Shown here piece after piece: positions 17,671 through 26,947 of a stretch of DNA of 64,000 nucleotides. The DNA lies in NCBI RefSeq assembly GCF_014650955.1, contig NZ_BMVY01000018.1, positions 62,001 through 126,000 of the forward strand. The letters are read 5' to 3'. The stretch is from Streptomyces tauricus (GTDB lineage Bacteria; Actinomycetota; Actinomycetes; Streptomycetales; Streptomycetaceae). The notes beneath the pieces were generated by a model. The model had not been told where the DNA came from and did not search any database. It saw only the letters and a list, made by a program, of their open reading frames with translations. Made by a program: the position numbers and the translations under genes. Numbering within the stretch: the first letter of the stretch is position 1; each line of letters starts with the position of its first letter.

Positions 17671-18921
17671 TCAGGGCGAAACGACACCCGACCCGGATGC
17701 GGTGGAGGCATCGGCGGGGCCGAGCCATTGGCAGATGAGGATGGTGGCGTCGTCCTGGAGCTGGCCGTCGTGGTAGTCGCGCAGTGCGTGGATGAGGCGG
17801 CGCAGTGTTTCGGGGACGGGTAGTCCGTCGGCGTGGTGGCGGATCAGGAAGTCGGTGAAGCGTTCCACGCCGAGTTCGGTGTCGCCGCTGCCGCGGGCTT
17901 CGGTGATGCCGTCGGTGTAGAACACGATGCGGTCGCCGGGTTCCAGCTGTTCCCGGCACAGGGCGGCTTCCAGGCCCAGGGCGGTGCCCATCGGGTGTGC
18001 GGGTCTGCAGTTCAGCTGGCTGCTCGAGCGGCCGGCACGGATGAGTACCGGCGGCATGTGGCCCCGGTTGACCCAGGTCAGGACTCCGGTGTCGGTGTCG
18101 AGGTCGGCCAGGATGCCGGTGACGTATCGCGTCTGGTGGTACTGCTTGAGCAGCGCGTCCTCGACGGCTTCGCCGATGTCGAGCAGGCTACCGCCCTGGC
18201 GGCGTGTGTTGCGGCAGGTACCCATGGCCAGGGCCGCGGTCAGGCCGGCGGCGGTGTCGTGGCCCATCGCGTCGAAGATCGATACGTGCACCACCGGTCC
18301 CGCGGTGGCGTAGTCGTAGGCGTCGCCACTGATGTGGTGGGCCGGCTCCATCGCGGCGGAGATCGCCACGCGGCTGTCGGAGTAGGTGGGAGGCGGCATC
18401 AGATGCCATTGCATCTCGGCGGCGATGTTCAGCGGTTGGGTGCGCATCAGCCGGGCGTAGGAGTCGCTGCTCTGCCGTTTGCTGACGATGATCAGTGCGA
18501 TCAGGGAGGCGAGCAGTTCCATGTTCTCCCGCGTGCGCGCGTCATCGGCTCGCGTGGTCAGACGCAGTACGCCGAGGCGCTCGGTGCCGTTGAGCAAGGG
18601 CACCCACCACTGCCGTTCTCCAGGACCGGAGCGGCCGCCGCGCAGGATCTGCCCGTACTGGTAGGCGCGGCCGGGCAACGTGCCCTCGATCTTGATACCG
18701 GTCTCCTCGCCGCCGGCTTCCCTCGCGGCGTCCAGTCCCTGGCCGGTCAGCAGTTGCAGCACCTCACGCTGCAGGTCTGCCAGATAGATCAGTGCCTGGG
18801 TGAAACCCGCGGACGCCGCGTGCTCGGCCGTCTTGGCCGGCAGCCACTCGAGGGGTATCAGCTGGCTCGTGGCCAGCAGGCCGGCCAGCATCTCCCGGCT
18901 TCCACGGTCTTGATCATTCAC
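17671..18921 (-). CDS. GAF-type sensor with PP2C/SpoIIE phosphatase domain
   Basis: A 416-residue soluble protein. Residues 1-165 look like a GAF-type sensory region, and residues about 190-395 are a PP2C-type SpoIIE phosphatase (EPAHHISGDAYDYA, FDAMGHDTAAGL, WVNRGHMPPVL, GDRIVFYTDGITEAR, DDATILI). The metal-binding Asp residues are present. Such phosphatases dephosphorylate STAS anti-anti-sigma factors to switch on stress or developmental sigma factors. GTG 18921 is preferred as start because GGGAG lies eight bases upstream; the frame stays open to 18963. STAS partners occur at 21165 and 24818, though neither is adjacent. Confidence 0.85.
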   Translation of the reverse strand: MNDQDRGSREMLAGLLATSQLIPLEWLPAKTAEHAASAGFTQALIYLADLQREVLQLLTGQGLDAAREAGGEETGIKIEGTLPGRAYQYGQILRGGRSGPGERQWWVPLLNGTERLGVLRLTTRADDARTRENMELLASLIALIIVSKRQSSDSYARLMRTQPLNIAAEMQWHLMPPPTYSDSRVAISAAMEPAHHISGDAYDYATAGPVVHVSIFDAMGHDTAAGLTAALAMGTCRNTRRQGGSLLDIGEAVEDALLKQYHQTRYVTGILADLDTDTGVLTWVNRGHMPPVLIRAGRSSSQLNCRPAHPMGTALGLEAALCREQLEPGDRIVFYTDGITEARGSGDTELGVERFTDFLIRHHADGLPVPETLRRLIHALRDYHDGQLQDDATILICQWLGPADASTASGSGVVSP

Positions 18922-19629
18922 AGGAGCTTCTCCCACCCCACAGCCCCAACCGAACCCCGGCACACCGCTGGGTAGAGGACAGACCTACTCACTCTAGCCG
19001 TCCTCGCATCGCAGACCAGCGGTGCCCAAGGGCCTCGCGCAGCCCAAGCTGCCCGGCAAAGGGGCCGCCTGGATCAGGGTGTGTGCCCGCGCCACATCCG
19101 CCGCGGTGATCGACGGCGTTGCGTCACCAGTTCACTGACCGCCAACACGACCATGCTCAACACGACCATGCTCACGCGCGGTCGGACAGTGGGGCCCGTA
19201 CACGAACTGCAGCGTGCCAGGCACGCGCGGACCGCGTCGGCCCCGGCAAGAGGGCGAACGGATCATGCAGGGATAGCGGTGAGTTGCTGCGGTCACGCTC
19301 GCGGACGATCCCGCCGCAGACGTCTCCGGCCGCCGGCCCTGGCCGAGGTGGCAGCGAGCAAGGCGGTAGCCGAGCGCTGGACGCCCCTGGGCCCTCATCT
19401 CTGCTGCTCACTGTCGCCCTGGCCCTGGGATGGATGGGAGGGGGAGGGAGGCAGGGAACGGCGGTTGGGCGAGGGGACGGGGCGGTTCGCGTGTCCTGCC
19501 GGGCGGCACGGCGACCGTGCGGAAGGCCGGAGCCTGGCAGCGTCGTTTCAGAGGCGGTGTACTGGTGAAGAGGCAGTGTGCTGGCACTGCACTATTCATG
19601 CGGGGCGCCCAGTTTGCGAGCATGTACTC
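18922..19629. other. 708-base stretch without a convincing gene
   Basis: Several open frames cross this stretch on both strands but none has a recognisable domain, a good ribosome binding site or sensible composition. The one repeat is a 15-base unit, AACACGACCATGCTC, present twice in tandem at 19144-19173. Confidence 0.4.
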
Positions 19630-20085
19630 ATGATTCGAGGGCGCATCATCGCGGAAAGCCTTCGGACTGGCGCGGACATCCGGCTGGCCGGACTCAGCCT
19701 TGTCCGCCTGGGCCGCCACGAGGTGTCCGTGTCGACTCTGCCGGCAGATGAAGGCGCCGACAGAGACGACCAGCATGGTGTGGTCGACGGTCAGCCCTGC
19801 ACCTGGACCTTCGTGGACTTCGAGGGCGCCGACTGCCTCGCCGACGCCCTTGCCCATCTTCTCGCGAGATCCCTTGATCCGAACCATGGCTGGTGGGCCG
19901 ACTTCACCGTCGACGCCAGCGAGCACGTGATCGTTTTCGCTGGGCGTTGGTTCCGCTACCGCATCGGCGATGAAGCAGGCAGAGCCGAAGCAGTTGCCTG
20001 GGGTCGAGCGGCGGGGGCTCCTGAGCATCAACGGCCTTCCCGAGGCTGCGCTTTTGACGGTCCTTGTCGTTCTCGAGCGGCTTGA
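19630..20085 (+). CDS. conserved hypothetical protein with altered C terminus
   Basis: The protein (151 residues from ATG 19630) begins MIRGRIIAESLRTGADIRL and contains WTFVDFEGAD, GWWADFTVD and VIVFAGRWFRYRIGDEAGR. I recall this pattern from a widespread Streptomyces hypothetical family that normally ends soon after a PEHQ motif. Here PEHQ is followed by 17 unrelated residues, so the end may be frameshifted or fused. A longer upstream frame exists from 19081 but looks non-coding. No function is known to me. Confidence 0.6.
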   Translation: MIRGRIIAESLRTGADIRLAGLSLVRLGRHEVSVSTLPADEGADRDDQHGVVDGQPCTWTFVDFEGADCLADALAHLLARSLDPNHGWWADFTVDASEHVIVFAGRWFRYRIGDEAGRAEAVAWGRAAGAPEHQRPSRGCAFDGPCRSRAA

Positions 20086-20253
20086 GCGCCTGGGCGGCGG
20101 CGGTCCGGGTGGCCTTGGGCACCTCGTAGCCGTACCCGGAGGTGGTCCCGGTCACCGGGTGCCGTGGTGTCACCCGTGTGCCGTAACGCCTCTGCTGGGA
20201 CCTAGGGTGCGGTGCAGGCTCGGAAGAGAGGGCCGGCCCGGCGCGGGAGGCCC

Positions 20254-20865
20254 GTGATCGTCGTCGCCCTGCTCGCCCTGTTCGCGGGCCTGGCCGCCAA
20301 TCGCTGGCTGCGGCCACGTCTGCTGGACGTCGTGGACGACGAGGGCATGGCGGTCAAGGACCTGGTGGGCCCGCTGCTGACGATGACCGTCCTGCTGCTT
20401 TCCTTCGTCCTGGTCACCGCCAACGGCTCCTACGGGAAGGCTGAGAGCGCCTCGCGCGGTGAGGCCCGCGCCCTGGACCGCTCGTGGAGACCGCTGAATA
20501 CGCGCCGCAGGCCGAACGGGCCCGGGTCCAGGCCGCCGCCGTCTGCTACAGCCGCGCGGTCCGCGTCCAGACATGGCCCGCCGTGGCCGACGGCAAAGGT
20601 CTTCTGGTTCGTGCTCGCCACCCTCGTCCTGACCGTCACAGCACTGGGAATCTGCGTGCCCAGACGGAAAAACCGCGGCCAGATCCTCACTCTCGTCGTG
20701 ATCACCGCCCTGCTGACCACAGCCCTCGTCATCATCCGCGACGTCGACCGCCCCTTCGGCGGCGTCATCAACATCACACCCACCGCGATCACCGAAGCCG
20801 GACGCCAGGCCGAACGCGACTTCATCGCCAACCCACCCAGCCTCCGAACTCCCCTGCGACGCCGA
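20254..20865 (+). pseudogene. DUF4239/bestrophin-like membrane protein, frameshifted
   Basis: The sequence begins with a membrane segment after GTG 20254 and reads DLVGPLLTMTVLLLSFVLVT and SRGEARALDR, typical of DUF4239 membrane proteins. The frame then shifts near 20485 to ETAEYAPQAERARVQAAAV and AVRVQTWPAVADG, and returns near 20600 to a block with two more membrane helices (VFWFVLATLVLTVTALGIC and later ILTLVVITALLTTALVIIRD). The middle is shorter than in intact homologues, so both frameshift and deletion are likely. Confidence 0.6.
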
Positions 20866-21164
20866 CGGAAACCGCCACCCCGCCTGAGCCCCGAACCGCA
20901 CCTGGCTGCTCCCGGTGGCACGACTGCTGTCCGGTCTCACCTCCCGCGAGACCGGACACCTGCCAGTGGCTGCGGGCGCTCGGTACTGATCAGCGGGGTT
21001 TCCCACCGCAGGATCGGCAGTGTCACGGCGCCGCCGCCGAGCTTGTGAGCGGCGTCCTGTAGAAGTGGTGCTGGACACGGTGTCCGCGGCTTGCTCCCCC
21101 TGTCCGCGGGTGAAGCATGAAGGCGTTGTCCTGGCGCTACCTGGCCTACGCCGAGGTGTTTGGC

Positions 21165-21518
21165 TCAGTGGGCGGCTGAGCTGCGGGTGGTGGCCGTCGC
21201 GGCGTCCTGGTGAAGGGCAAAGACCTGGTCGAGGCCGACGATGCGCAGAATACGGGCGGTGTTTGCGGGGACCGCGGCCAGGGCTATGTGGCCGCCGCGT
21301 TCGATGGCCAGGCTCCGGGCCGACAGCAGGGCGCTGATCCCGCTGGAGTCGCAGAAGTCCAGATGGGCCAGGTCCAGGACCAGCAGCTGTCCCGCGGCAA
21401 CAGTCAGGCCGTCTACGGCCTTGCGCAGTTCGGGTGCCGTCTCGTAGTCGAGGTCGCCGGTGATCTCCAGTACGGGACCGGTGTCGGCGTCGCGGGCGGT
21501 GATGGTCAGTGCGCTCAT
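21165..21518 (-). CDS. STAS-domain anti-anti-sigma factor
   Basis: A 117-residue STAS protein with LEITGDLDYETAPEL near the start and LDLAHLDFCDSSGISALLSA, where the Ser pair includes the usual phosphorylation site. Such proteins sequester anti-sigma ATPases when dephosphorylated. The ATG at 21518 overlaps the stop of the upstream PP2C gene (ATGA), so the two proteins are produced together and are likely enzyme and substrate. It is the third gene of the rsbQ-rsbP-like operon. Confidence 0.9.
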   Translation of the reverse strand: MSALTITARDADTGPVLEITGDLDYETAPELRKAVDGLTVAAGQLLVLDLAHLDFCDSSGISALLSARSLAIERGGHIALAAVPANTARILRIVGLDQVFALHQDAATATTRSSAAH

Positions 21519-22804
21519 GTCAGGTCTGCGCTCGCAGGGGTGGGAGACGGGGCGGGCACGCCGAGGGCGAGCAGTGCGGTGTCGTCGTCGAGGCCGTTGC
21601 CGAAGGAGGTCAGCAGTCCGCTGAGGGCGGTGATCAGGTCCTTGGGGCCTGTCGGCGGCTGGGTGGCCGTGAAGGCGCGCAGGGCGTCCTCGCCGTACAG
21701 GGCGCGGTCGGGACCGGTACGGGCTTCGGTCAGGCCGTCGGTGTACAGCAGCAGAGTGTCGCCGGGCAGCAGCCGGGTGCGGGCGGCGGTGAAGGGCGCT
21801 CGGGGCAGAACGCCGATGAGGAGGCCGCCGGGGGTGGGGAGGTAGCCGGCGCTGCCGTCCGCACGCTGGATCAGCGCGGAAGGATGACCACCGGAAGCCA
21901 GATGCAGGTCGACGTGGCCGTCGTCGGCGGGGTGAAGGATGCCGAATATGGCCGTGCAGTACCGCCCGTCGCCGCTGGCGTAGCGCTCGTGCAGCACGGT
22001 GTTCAGCGTCGTCAGCACGGTGACCGGGTCGGCGTCGTGCAGGGCGGCAGCCCGCAGCGTGTAGCGGGCCAGCGAGGTGACGGCGGCGGCCTGGGGGCCC
22101 TTGCCGCACACGTCACCGAGGAAGAACGCCCACCGTCCGGTATCCAGGGGGAACAGGTCGTAGAAGTCTCCGCCCAGCAGATCCGGGGAGGCCGTGTGGT
22201 AGTAGGAGCCGGCTTCCAGGCCCGGCACCACAGGCAGTTCGGCGGGCAGCAGGCTCTGCTGGAGTACGGCGAGGGCCTCCTGGAGGCGGACGCGGTCGGC
22301 TTCGGACTGCCGGCGTGCTTCCTCGGCCGCCCGGCGCCCGCGCAGCAGCTCTGCCTCGTAGGCGCGGCGATCGCGGGCGTCGAAGACGGTGGTGCGAATC
22401 AGCAGCGGCTCACCGTCCTCGCTGGTCTTGACCTTCGAGGTCACCAGCGCCGGCATCCGCCCACCTGCGGCCTTGATGTCCAGGGCGATGCCGCTGATCT
22501 CGCCCTTCATCTGCAGCAGCGGTGCGAAGTGCGTCTCGTGGTAGAGCTTGCCGCCCACCGTGAGCAGATCGGTGAACCGCATCCGCCCCACCACCTCGGA
22601 CCGGGCCAGGCCCAGCCAGTCCAGCAGCGTGGTGTTGATCTTCGCGATGGTGCCGTCCATCAGCGTCGACAGATACCCGCAGGGGGCCTGCTCGTACAGC
22701 TCCTCGGCACTGTCCTCCAGCAGCGAGGTGAACACCGCGTCCGTGGCGTCCGCGTCCTGCTTCCCACCGGGTTCGGGCTCCGACTGATCGATGCGGCACA
22801 TCAT
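21515..22804 (-). CDS. rsbP: PAS-domain PP2C/SpoIIE phosphatase, RsbP-like
   Basis: A 429-residue protein with an N-terminal PAS domain (about residues 25-150: EQAPCGYLSTLMDG, WLGLARSEVVGRMRFTDLL), a coiled-coil linker rich in Arg/Glu/Ala, and a C-terminal PP2C domain (GGDFYDLFPL, FLGDVCGKGPQAA, ASGGHPSALI, GDTLLLYTDGLTEAR, DDDTALLAL). This PAS-coil-PP2C order matches RsbP of Bacillus subtilis, the energy-stress phosphatase. ATG 22804 overlaps the stop of the RsbQ-like gene. The downstream STAS protein is the probable substrate. Longer frames upstream of 22804 overlap the hydrolase and are rejected. Confidence 0.9.
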   Translation of the reverse strand: MMCRIDQSEPEPGGKQDADATDAVFTSLLEDSAEELYEQAPCGYLSTLMDGTIAKINTTLLDWLGLARSEVVGRMRFTDLLTVGGKLYHETHFAPLLQMKGEISGIALDIKAAGGRMPALVTSKVKTSEDGEPLLIRTTVFDARDRRAYEAELLRGRRAAEEARRQSEADRVRLQEALAVLQQSLLPAELPVVPGLEAGSYYHTASPDLLGGDFYDLFPLDTGRWAFFLGDVCGKGPQAAAVTSLARYTLRAAALHDADPVTVLTTLNTVLHERYASGDGRYCTAIFGILHPADDGHVDLHLASGGHPSALIQRADGSAGYLPTPGGLLIGVLPRAPFTAARTRLLPGDTLLLYTDGLTEARTGPDRALYGEDALRAFTATQPPTGPKDLITALSGLLTSFGNGLDDDTALLALGVPAPSPTPASADLT

Positions 22805-23604
22805 CGGGCCGCTGCGAGGAAGTCGGTGATTGCCCCCGTGGTGGCCTGCGGCGCGCTCAGCTGCGGGCAGTGCCCCGTTGCTTCCAGCGTTACCAGCCGA
22901 CTGCCCGGGATGACGTCGCGGACGTAGGCGCCGACCTCGCGGGGAGCGATCACGTCCTGCCTGCACTCCAGGATCAGCGTCGGCACCGTGACCGTCTCCA
23001 GGTCCTTGCGGCTGTCGGACAGAAACGTCGTGCGGGCGAAGACGCGGGCCATGTCCAGGTCGGTCGCGCAGAACGAGGCGGTCAGTTCCTGGCCCAGTTC
23101 CGGCCGGTCCGCATTGCCCATGATGACCGGGGCCATCGCCGCCGACCAGCCCAGATAGTTCGACTCCAGGGACTCCAGCAACTCGTCGATGTCCTCGGCG
23201 CTGAACCCGCCCCGGTAGCCGTCGTCGTCGATGTAGCGGGGTGAGGGCGCGACCATCACGAGACGGGAGATGCGCCGCGGTGCCTTCGCAGCCGCCAGAA
23301 CCCCCACCATCGCGCTGACCGAATGCCCCACGAACGTCACATCTCGCAGGCCCAGCTCTTCACAGATTTCCATCACATCGAGCGCGTACCCCTCCAGGGA
23401 GCTGTAACGCCGCTCGTCCCAGGTCGACGGGTCCGCCCGGCCCGAGCCGACGTAGTCGAAGAGCACCACCTGGTAGTGCTCGGCCAGCGCGGGAGCCACC
23501 AGGCGCCACATGTTCTGGTCGCAGCCGAAGCCGTGCGCCAGCAGCAGCACCGGGCCGTCCGCACGGCCGGTGACGGTGACATTGTTCCTGCGACGGACAT
23601 CCAT
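22801..23604 (-). CDS. rsbQ: alpha/beta hydrolase, RsbQ-like
   Basis: A 267-residue alpha/beta hydrolase, nearly the same length as B. subtilis RsbQ. Shared blocks include AHGFGCDQNMWRLVAPAL, VVLFDYVGSGRADPS and FVGHSVSAMVGVLA, giving nucleophile Ser in GHSVS; the Asp in LECRQDVIAP and His in GHCPQLS complete the triad. RsbQ is required for RsbP activation in Bacillus, probably by supplying or processing a small hydrophobic ligand for the PAS domain. The coupling of this gene to a PAS-PP2C gene strongly supports the same role. ATG 23604 fits the RsbQ N terminus; the ribosome binding site is weak. Confidence 0.9.
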   Translation of the reverse strand: MDVRRRNNVTVTGRADGPVLLLAHGFGCDQNMWRLVAPALAEHYQVVLFDYVGSGRADPSTWDERRYSSLEGYALDVMEICEELGLRDVTFVGHSVSAMVGVLAAAKAPRRISRLVMVAPSPRYIDDDGYRGGFSAEDIDELLESLESNYLGWSAAMAPVIMGNADRPELGQELTASFCATDLDMARVFARTTFLSDSRKDLETVTVPTLILECRQDVIAPREVGAYVRDVIPGSRLVTLEATGHCPQLSAPQATTGAITDFLAAAR

Positions 23605-24186
23605 ACCCGGTAGTTTCCCATTCCCCAGCTCATGCGAGTCAGGGGCCTGGTGCCCGGCGCCTGCCAGGGCTACGACCGCGGCTCCGGTGCGCCGTGGGGG
23701 CCAAGAGACCGCACCGGCCCGGCGGCAGGCCCCGCTTGAGCGGCCGGCAAGCCCGTCCCGGACGGACATGGACGAGCGCCGGGGGAGCAGCCTGTGTGCC
23801 GCACCGCCGTCCGGGCGGGCCGTTGTACTTCGAGAAGATCGCCGCAGGCCGGCCCGGTACTCAGAGGTCCCACACGACGACACCCCAGGTCGCGGACATG
23901 GTGCCTTGTTCGGGGGCCGATGACGCGCGTTGGGACCTGGGTGGTCCAGGCCCGGTCAGCGGTTGAGGACCGCCTCGGCCGTGACGGCCACGTGCTGGGC
24001 CTGGATGTCGCGGCCCTTCTCGTTGGGGTGGCGTACCAGGGGATCGTCTGCGGGACGCCGACGGCGTCCCGCCCGCCCCGCTGTGTTCGAACGTGGCCGG
24101 TCCTGCGTCATCGTGCACCACCCTTCCCCTGGGCGTGCCGGGGACCCGTCGCCCATCCCGCCAGCCAGCCCGACCCATCGTGTCTT
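23605..24186. other. 582-base stretch without a recognised gene
   Basis: Open frames are present on both strands but I see no domain or ribosome binding site. A minus-strand tail near 23960-24060 (HVAVTAEAVLNR) looks like coding sequence from a lost gene, but I cannot name it. Confidence 0.35.
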
Positions 24187-24349
24187 GAAGGCCGTGGACC
24201 CGGTTGACGCCGACCAGGTCGCCAAGCAGATCAGCCTCGACCAGGCACGCGAGGACCGGCTGACCGCGGAGGCGGTCAGCGACCGCATCCCTACGAGGTT
24301 CGGGCCCGGCGTGATCGGTCCGGCCGCCGCCCTCCGCCGCGCCTCCTGA
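24187..24349 (+). pseudogene. possible Y-family DNA polymerase C-terminal fragment
   Basis: The plus-strand frame reads DADQVAKQISLDQAREDRL, then AVSDRIPTRFGPGVIGPA and a stop. The pattern resembles the little-finger end of DinB-like polymerases (RFGPGxVxPA). There is no upstream part in the same frame. The assignment is tentative. Confidence 0.35.
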
Positions 24350-24539
24350 CCGTTCCCACCCACCGGCCACACCCGTGCCTGGAAGCGAGAAGCTGGTGCT
24401 GCTCCACTCGCCCGGCATGCTGGATCCCGCCTCGCTACCGCACTGGCCCTACGCCCACCCGGTGACGTCGTTTCACACGACGAAAGCCGCGATCGCTCGT
24501 TGTCTGGTGAAGACAGCGACGTACGGCACCGCTTCACGG

Positions 24540-24725
24540 CCCGCCCCGCAGACCCAGGGCGTGGTCCCCACAACGGTCCGCTTCGACCCGACCGAGGCTT
24601 GGGAGATCGACCACTGGCTCCTGGACCTGCGAGACCAGACCGGCGTCCGCTGGGACAAAGCCGCAGTGATCCGCGAGTTGCTGAGCATGGCCCGCACCCT
24701 GGCGCCGCACCTGCCCGGGCCACCT
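24540..24725 (+). pseudogene. possible ribbon-helix-helix/plasmid-partition-type fragment
   Basis: The frame reads VVPTTVRFDPTEAWEIDHW, then VRWDKAAVIRELLSMAR. This resembles the C-terminal DNA-binding part of short actinobacterial plasmid proteins. There is no clear start and the frame runs on into unrelated sequence. Low certainty. Confidence 0.3.
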
Positions 24726-24817
24726 CCTGCACATTCCAGATCACACGCTTCCCTCCCGCAGTCGATGTCGTCCGGGGTTCTGGTGGGTGAGAGCGCTGCG
24801 ATGGGGCGGCGGCGTGG

Positions 24818-25183
24818 TCAGTCGTGGAGGGCGTGTTCGAGGGTGGGGTGGCAGTCCATGAGCTGGTCCACGCCGACGATGCGCAGGACGCGCTGGACGG
24901 CTTGTTGGGCGCCGGCGATGCGCAGCCATCCCTGTGTGTCGTTCGCTTGCTGGTGGGTGGTGATGAGGATGTTGATGCCGCTGGAGTCCATGAAGGTGAC
25001 ATCGGTGAGGTCGGCCACGATCCGCAGCGGTGTCGTGCCGTCGGGGAAGCTCAGGGCGTCGGTGAGCAGGTGGGTGACGGGGTGGTCGATCTCGCCGTGC
25101 AGAGTGACGACTTGGATGCCGTTGATGGTGCTGTGGTCGACCGTCAGCCGGCTGGACGGCGCTGTGTCGTGGATCTCTGCCAA
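24818..25183 (-). CDS. STAS-domain anti-anti-sigma factor
   Basis: A 121-residue STAS protein: VVTLHGEIDHPVTHLL, then LTDVTFMDSSGINILITTHQ with the phosphorylatable Ser, and VLRIVGVDQLMD near the end. No ATG gives a sensible start; TTG 25183, preceded by AGGTGAGAG, is chosen. It is divergent from the broken anti-sigma ATPase that starts just to its right, so the original unit was probably an antagonist/anti-sigma pair. With the ATPase dead it may be orphaned or act on a partner elsewhere. Confidence 0.8.
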   Translation of the reverse strand: MAEIHDTAPSSRLTVDHSTINGIQVVTLHGEIDHPVTHLLTDALSFPDGTTPLRIVADLTDVTFMDSSGINILITTHQQANDTQGWLRIAGAQQAVQRVLRIVGVDQLMDCHPTLEHALHD

Positions 25184-25251
25184 GGGTCTCTCACCTGCAT
25201 TCGTTCGGGAGTTGGGGCACCGACACGATAGAGCGTCACGAATCTGCCCGG

Positions 25252-25926
25252 ATGCTGCGGGGCACAACCGTTCGCCATCGGCTGGGCGTCCCGGAGAACA
25301 TGCGAGGCGGGGCGCGGGGTACGCGCGCTGTGAAGATGAGGGAAGGGATGGTGGAGGCGGCGGGATCCGAGGGGGAGTTCGGCGTGGTGCCGGCGCCCGG
25401 CAGCGGTCCGAACCAGCAGGCGGTCGTCCTGGAGGGCGGCGGGCCGGTCATCGCTGCAGCTCTTCACCGCGCGGCCGGCTTCCTTGCCCGCGTCCGGGAC
25501 GTGCACGGCCTTCCGGTGTCCGCGCGCACGATGGATCTGACCCAGCTGGTCGTCAGCGAACTGTTCGCCAACGCATACAAGTAGGCCCCGGGCCCGATCC
25601 TGCTGCGGCTGCGCATCGTCGGGAATCCGGTGGAAGTGGCGGTGCGGGACAGCGATCCGGTTCTGCCGGTGGCCCGGGCCGCTGATGGGGGCAGGGTCGG
25701 CCAGCACGGTCTGGAGGTCGTCATGGCGGTCGCTCAGGGTCTTGAGGTTCACCGGGAGCCGGCCTCAGTAGCGGCCGGCGGTGCGGAACGCCAGGACGGC
25801 GCAGGACGGCTCTTGCGTCCGCCGGGCGCTGTTGTCCGGTGTGAGAGCCGTGTCGGCGAGCACCATCAGGTGGCCGTCGGTCCGTGTGTCGGTGACGTCG
25901 TGTCCGAGTCGGGTGAGCAGTCCTGA
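25252..25926 (+). pseudogene. anti-sigma-factor ATPase with in-frame TAG
   Basis: The frame reads TMDLTQLVVSELFANAYK, then a TAG stop at 25582-25584, then APGPILLRLRIVGNPVEVAV, DSDPVLPVARAADGG and VGQHGLEVVMAVAQGLEV, all in the same frame. This is the HATPase_c serine-kinase type. One nonsense codon therefore divides the N-box region, and the C-terminal tail is also abnormal. It is the second damaged copy of the same family in this window. Confidence 0.7.
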
Positions 25927-26037
25927 CAGGGCGGCCTTCACCAGCACCCGCATGCTGTTGTGATGTGCGGCGCAGTCGGTGTGCTGGCGCGTCAGTGAGG
26001 TGAAACTGGTCCGAGGCCGTCCAGCTGACCGCAACAC
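25765..26037 (-). CDS. doubtful small hypothetical protein
   Basis: The C-terminal two thirds (MRVLVKAALSGLLTRLGHDV, then DGHLMVLADTALTPDN) read like a genuine small alpha/beta protein, but the N terminus looks like shadow sequence and I know no family. It partly overlaps the tail of the broken ATPase. It may be a fragment. Confidence 0.3.
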   Translation of the reverse strand: MLRSAGRPRTSFTSLTRQHTDCAAHHNSMRVLVKAALSGLLTRLGHDVTDTRTDGHLMVLADTALTPDNSARRTQEPSCAVLAFRTAGRY

Positions 26038-26108
26038 CCGTAGGCGCTTCGGTCACGGTAGTCCCGGTATGCCGGCGACCGGCGGCGCTCCACGGACCGG
26101 CCGCGGAG

Positions 26109-26834
26109 TCATTCGAGATGCTCCATCCAGACGATCTCGTCGTAGCGCTCCACAGCGGTGTCCTCACGGTGGACCAGCCACAAGTACTCGAAGCCGCTGT
26201 CATGGTGGAGATGGGCGAAGAGCCTCCAGGAAGACGCCTTCCGCACTATTTCGTCAGTGAATTTCCAGTCCCAGTCGTCTTCGAGATCGATCATTTCGAG
26301 TTCCAACGGACCCGCAGATGCGATGTTGAGCATCACACCTCCGAGCTGCAGGGACCTGTCGGGAGCAAAATAACCGTCAGCCAACAGCTCCATGGGACCG
26401 TGACACCGCCGGTACTCGGCCATTGCTTCCTCAAGGGCGGGATGCATCGTCACGGGATGCTCACTGTCCTTGGCGTACGTGTACCACTCCGCGAGTGTCC
26501 ACGCCGCATACGCGTGCAGCTCCCCGCTCTCCTCCGAATCCGTCAACTCGTCGGCGTAGGAACCCGGGAGCCACCGCGGTGACGCCCCGGGGTCCAGCAC
26601 CAGAGAACCTGAACCGGGAAGCCCGAGCCCCAGGTCCAGGTGCCGTTCAGGAAGAGCGGCACAGTCGACAAAGACCACCATCTCTTCCTCGCGCTCCCAC
26701 CTGCCGACCGGCTCACCCACCTTGTCCCTGTTGATCACCACGCATGGCCGCAGGCACCGCAGAATCTCATCGACGGCACCCTGCGAGACCCCGCTCGTGC
26801 GCGCGGCTTCCATGAATTCCTCACGACTCAGCAT
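26109..26834 (-). CDS. hypothetical protein, DUF1963/YwqG-like
   Basis: A 241-residue protein starting MLSREEFMEA. It has VVFVDCAALPERHLDLGLGL and LLADGYFAPDRSLQLGGVML, resembling the DUF1963 (YwqG) family, in which a cytosolic beta-rich fold carries no known catalytic site. The start at 26834 is supported by AGGA eight bases upstream; upstream in-frame ATGs lack a ribosome binding site. It is rich in acidic residues. The function of the family is unknown to me. Confidence 0.7.
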   Translation of the reverse strand: MLSREEFMEAARTSGVSQGAVDEILRCLRPCVVINRDKVGEPVGRWEREEEMVVFVDCAALPERHLDLGLGLPGSGSLVLDPGASPRWLPGSYADELTDSEESGELHAYAAWTLAEWYTYAKDSEHPVTMHPALEEAMAEYRRCHGPMELLADGYFAPDRSLQLGGVMLNIASAGPLELEMIDLEDDWDWKFTDEIVRKASSWRLFAHLHHDSGFEYLWLVHREDTAVERYDEIVWMEHLE

Positions 26835-26905
26835 GCGGCACATCCTGGCAGGACCCACTGACAACCAGCCGGACGACCGACTCCCCAAGGGATCCCGGTG
26901 ATTGG

Positions 26906-26940
26906 GCGGGACTTCCCCAGGGGGAAGTCCCGCGTCTTTT
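26906..26940 (+). terminator. intrinsic terminator, 13-bp perfect stem with T-run
   Basis: GCGGGACTTCCCC at 26906-26918 pairs perfectly with GGGGAAGTCCCGC at 26921-26933 across a 2-base loop, followed by GTCTTTT. The T-run is on the plus strand, yet no intact plus-strand gene ends here. It may be left over from a lost gene or protect against transcription into the IS remnant. Confidence 0.6.
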
Positions 26941-26947
26941 GGCGGCA

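Noticed and set aside
19144..19173. Tandem 15-base repeat as a possible CRISPR or regulatory array
   Set aside because: Only two units, no spacers and no nearby cas genes or promoter.
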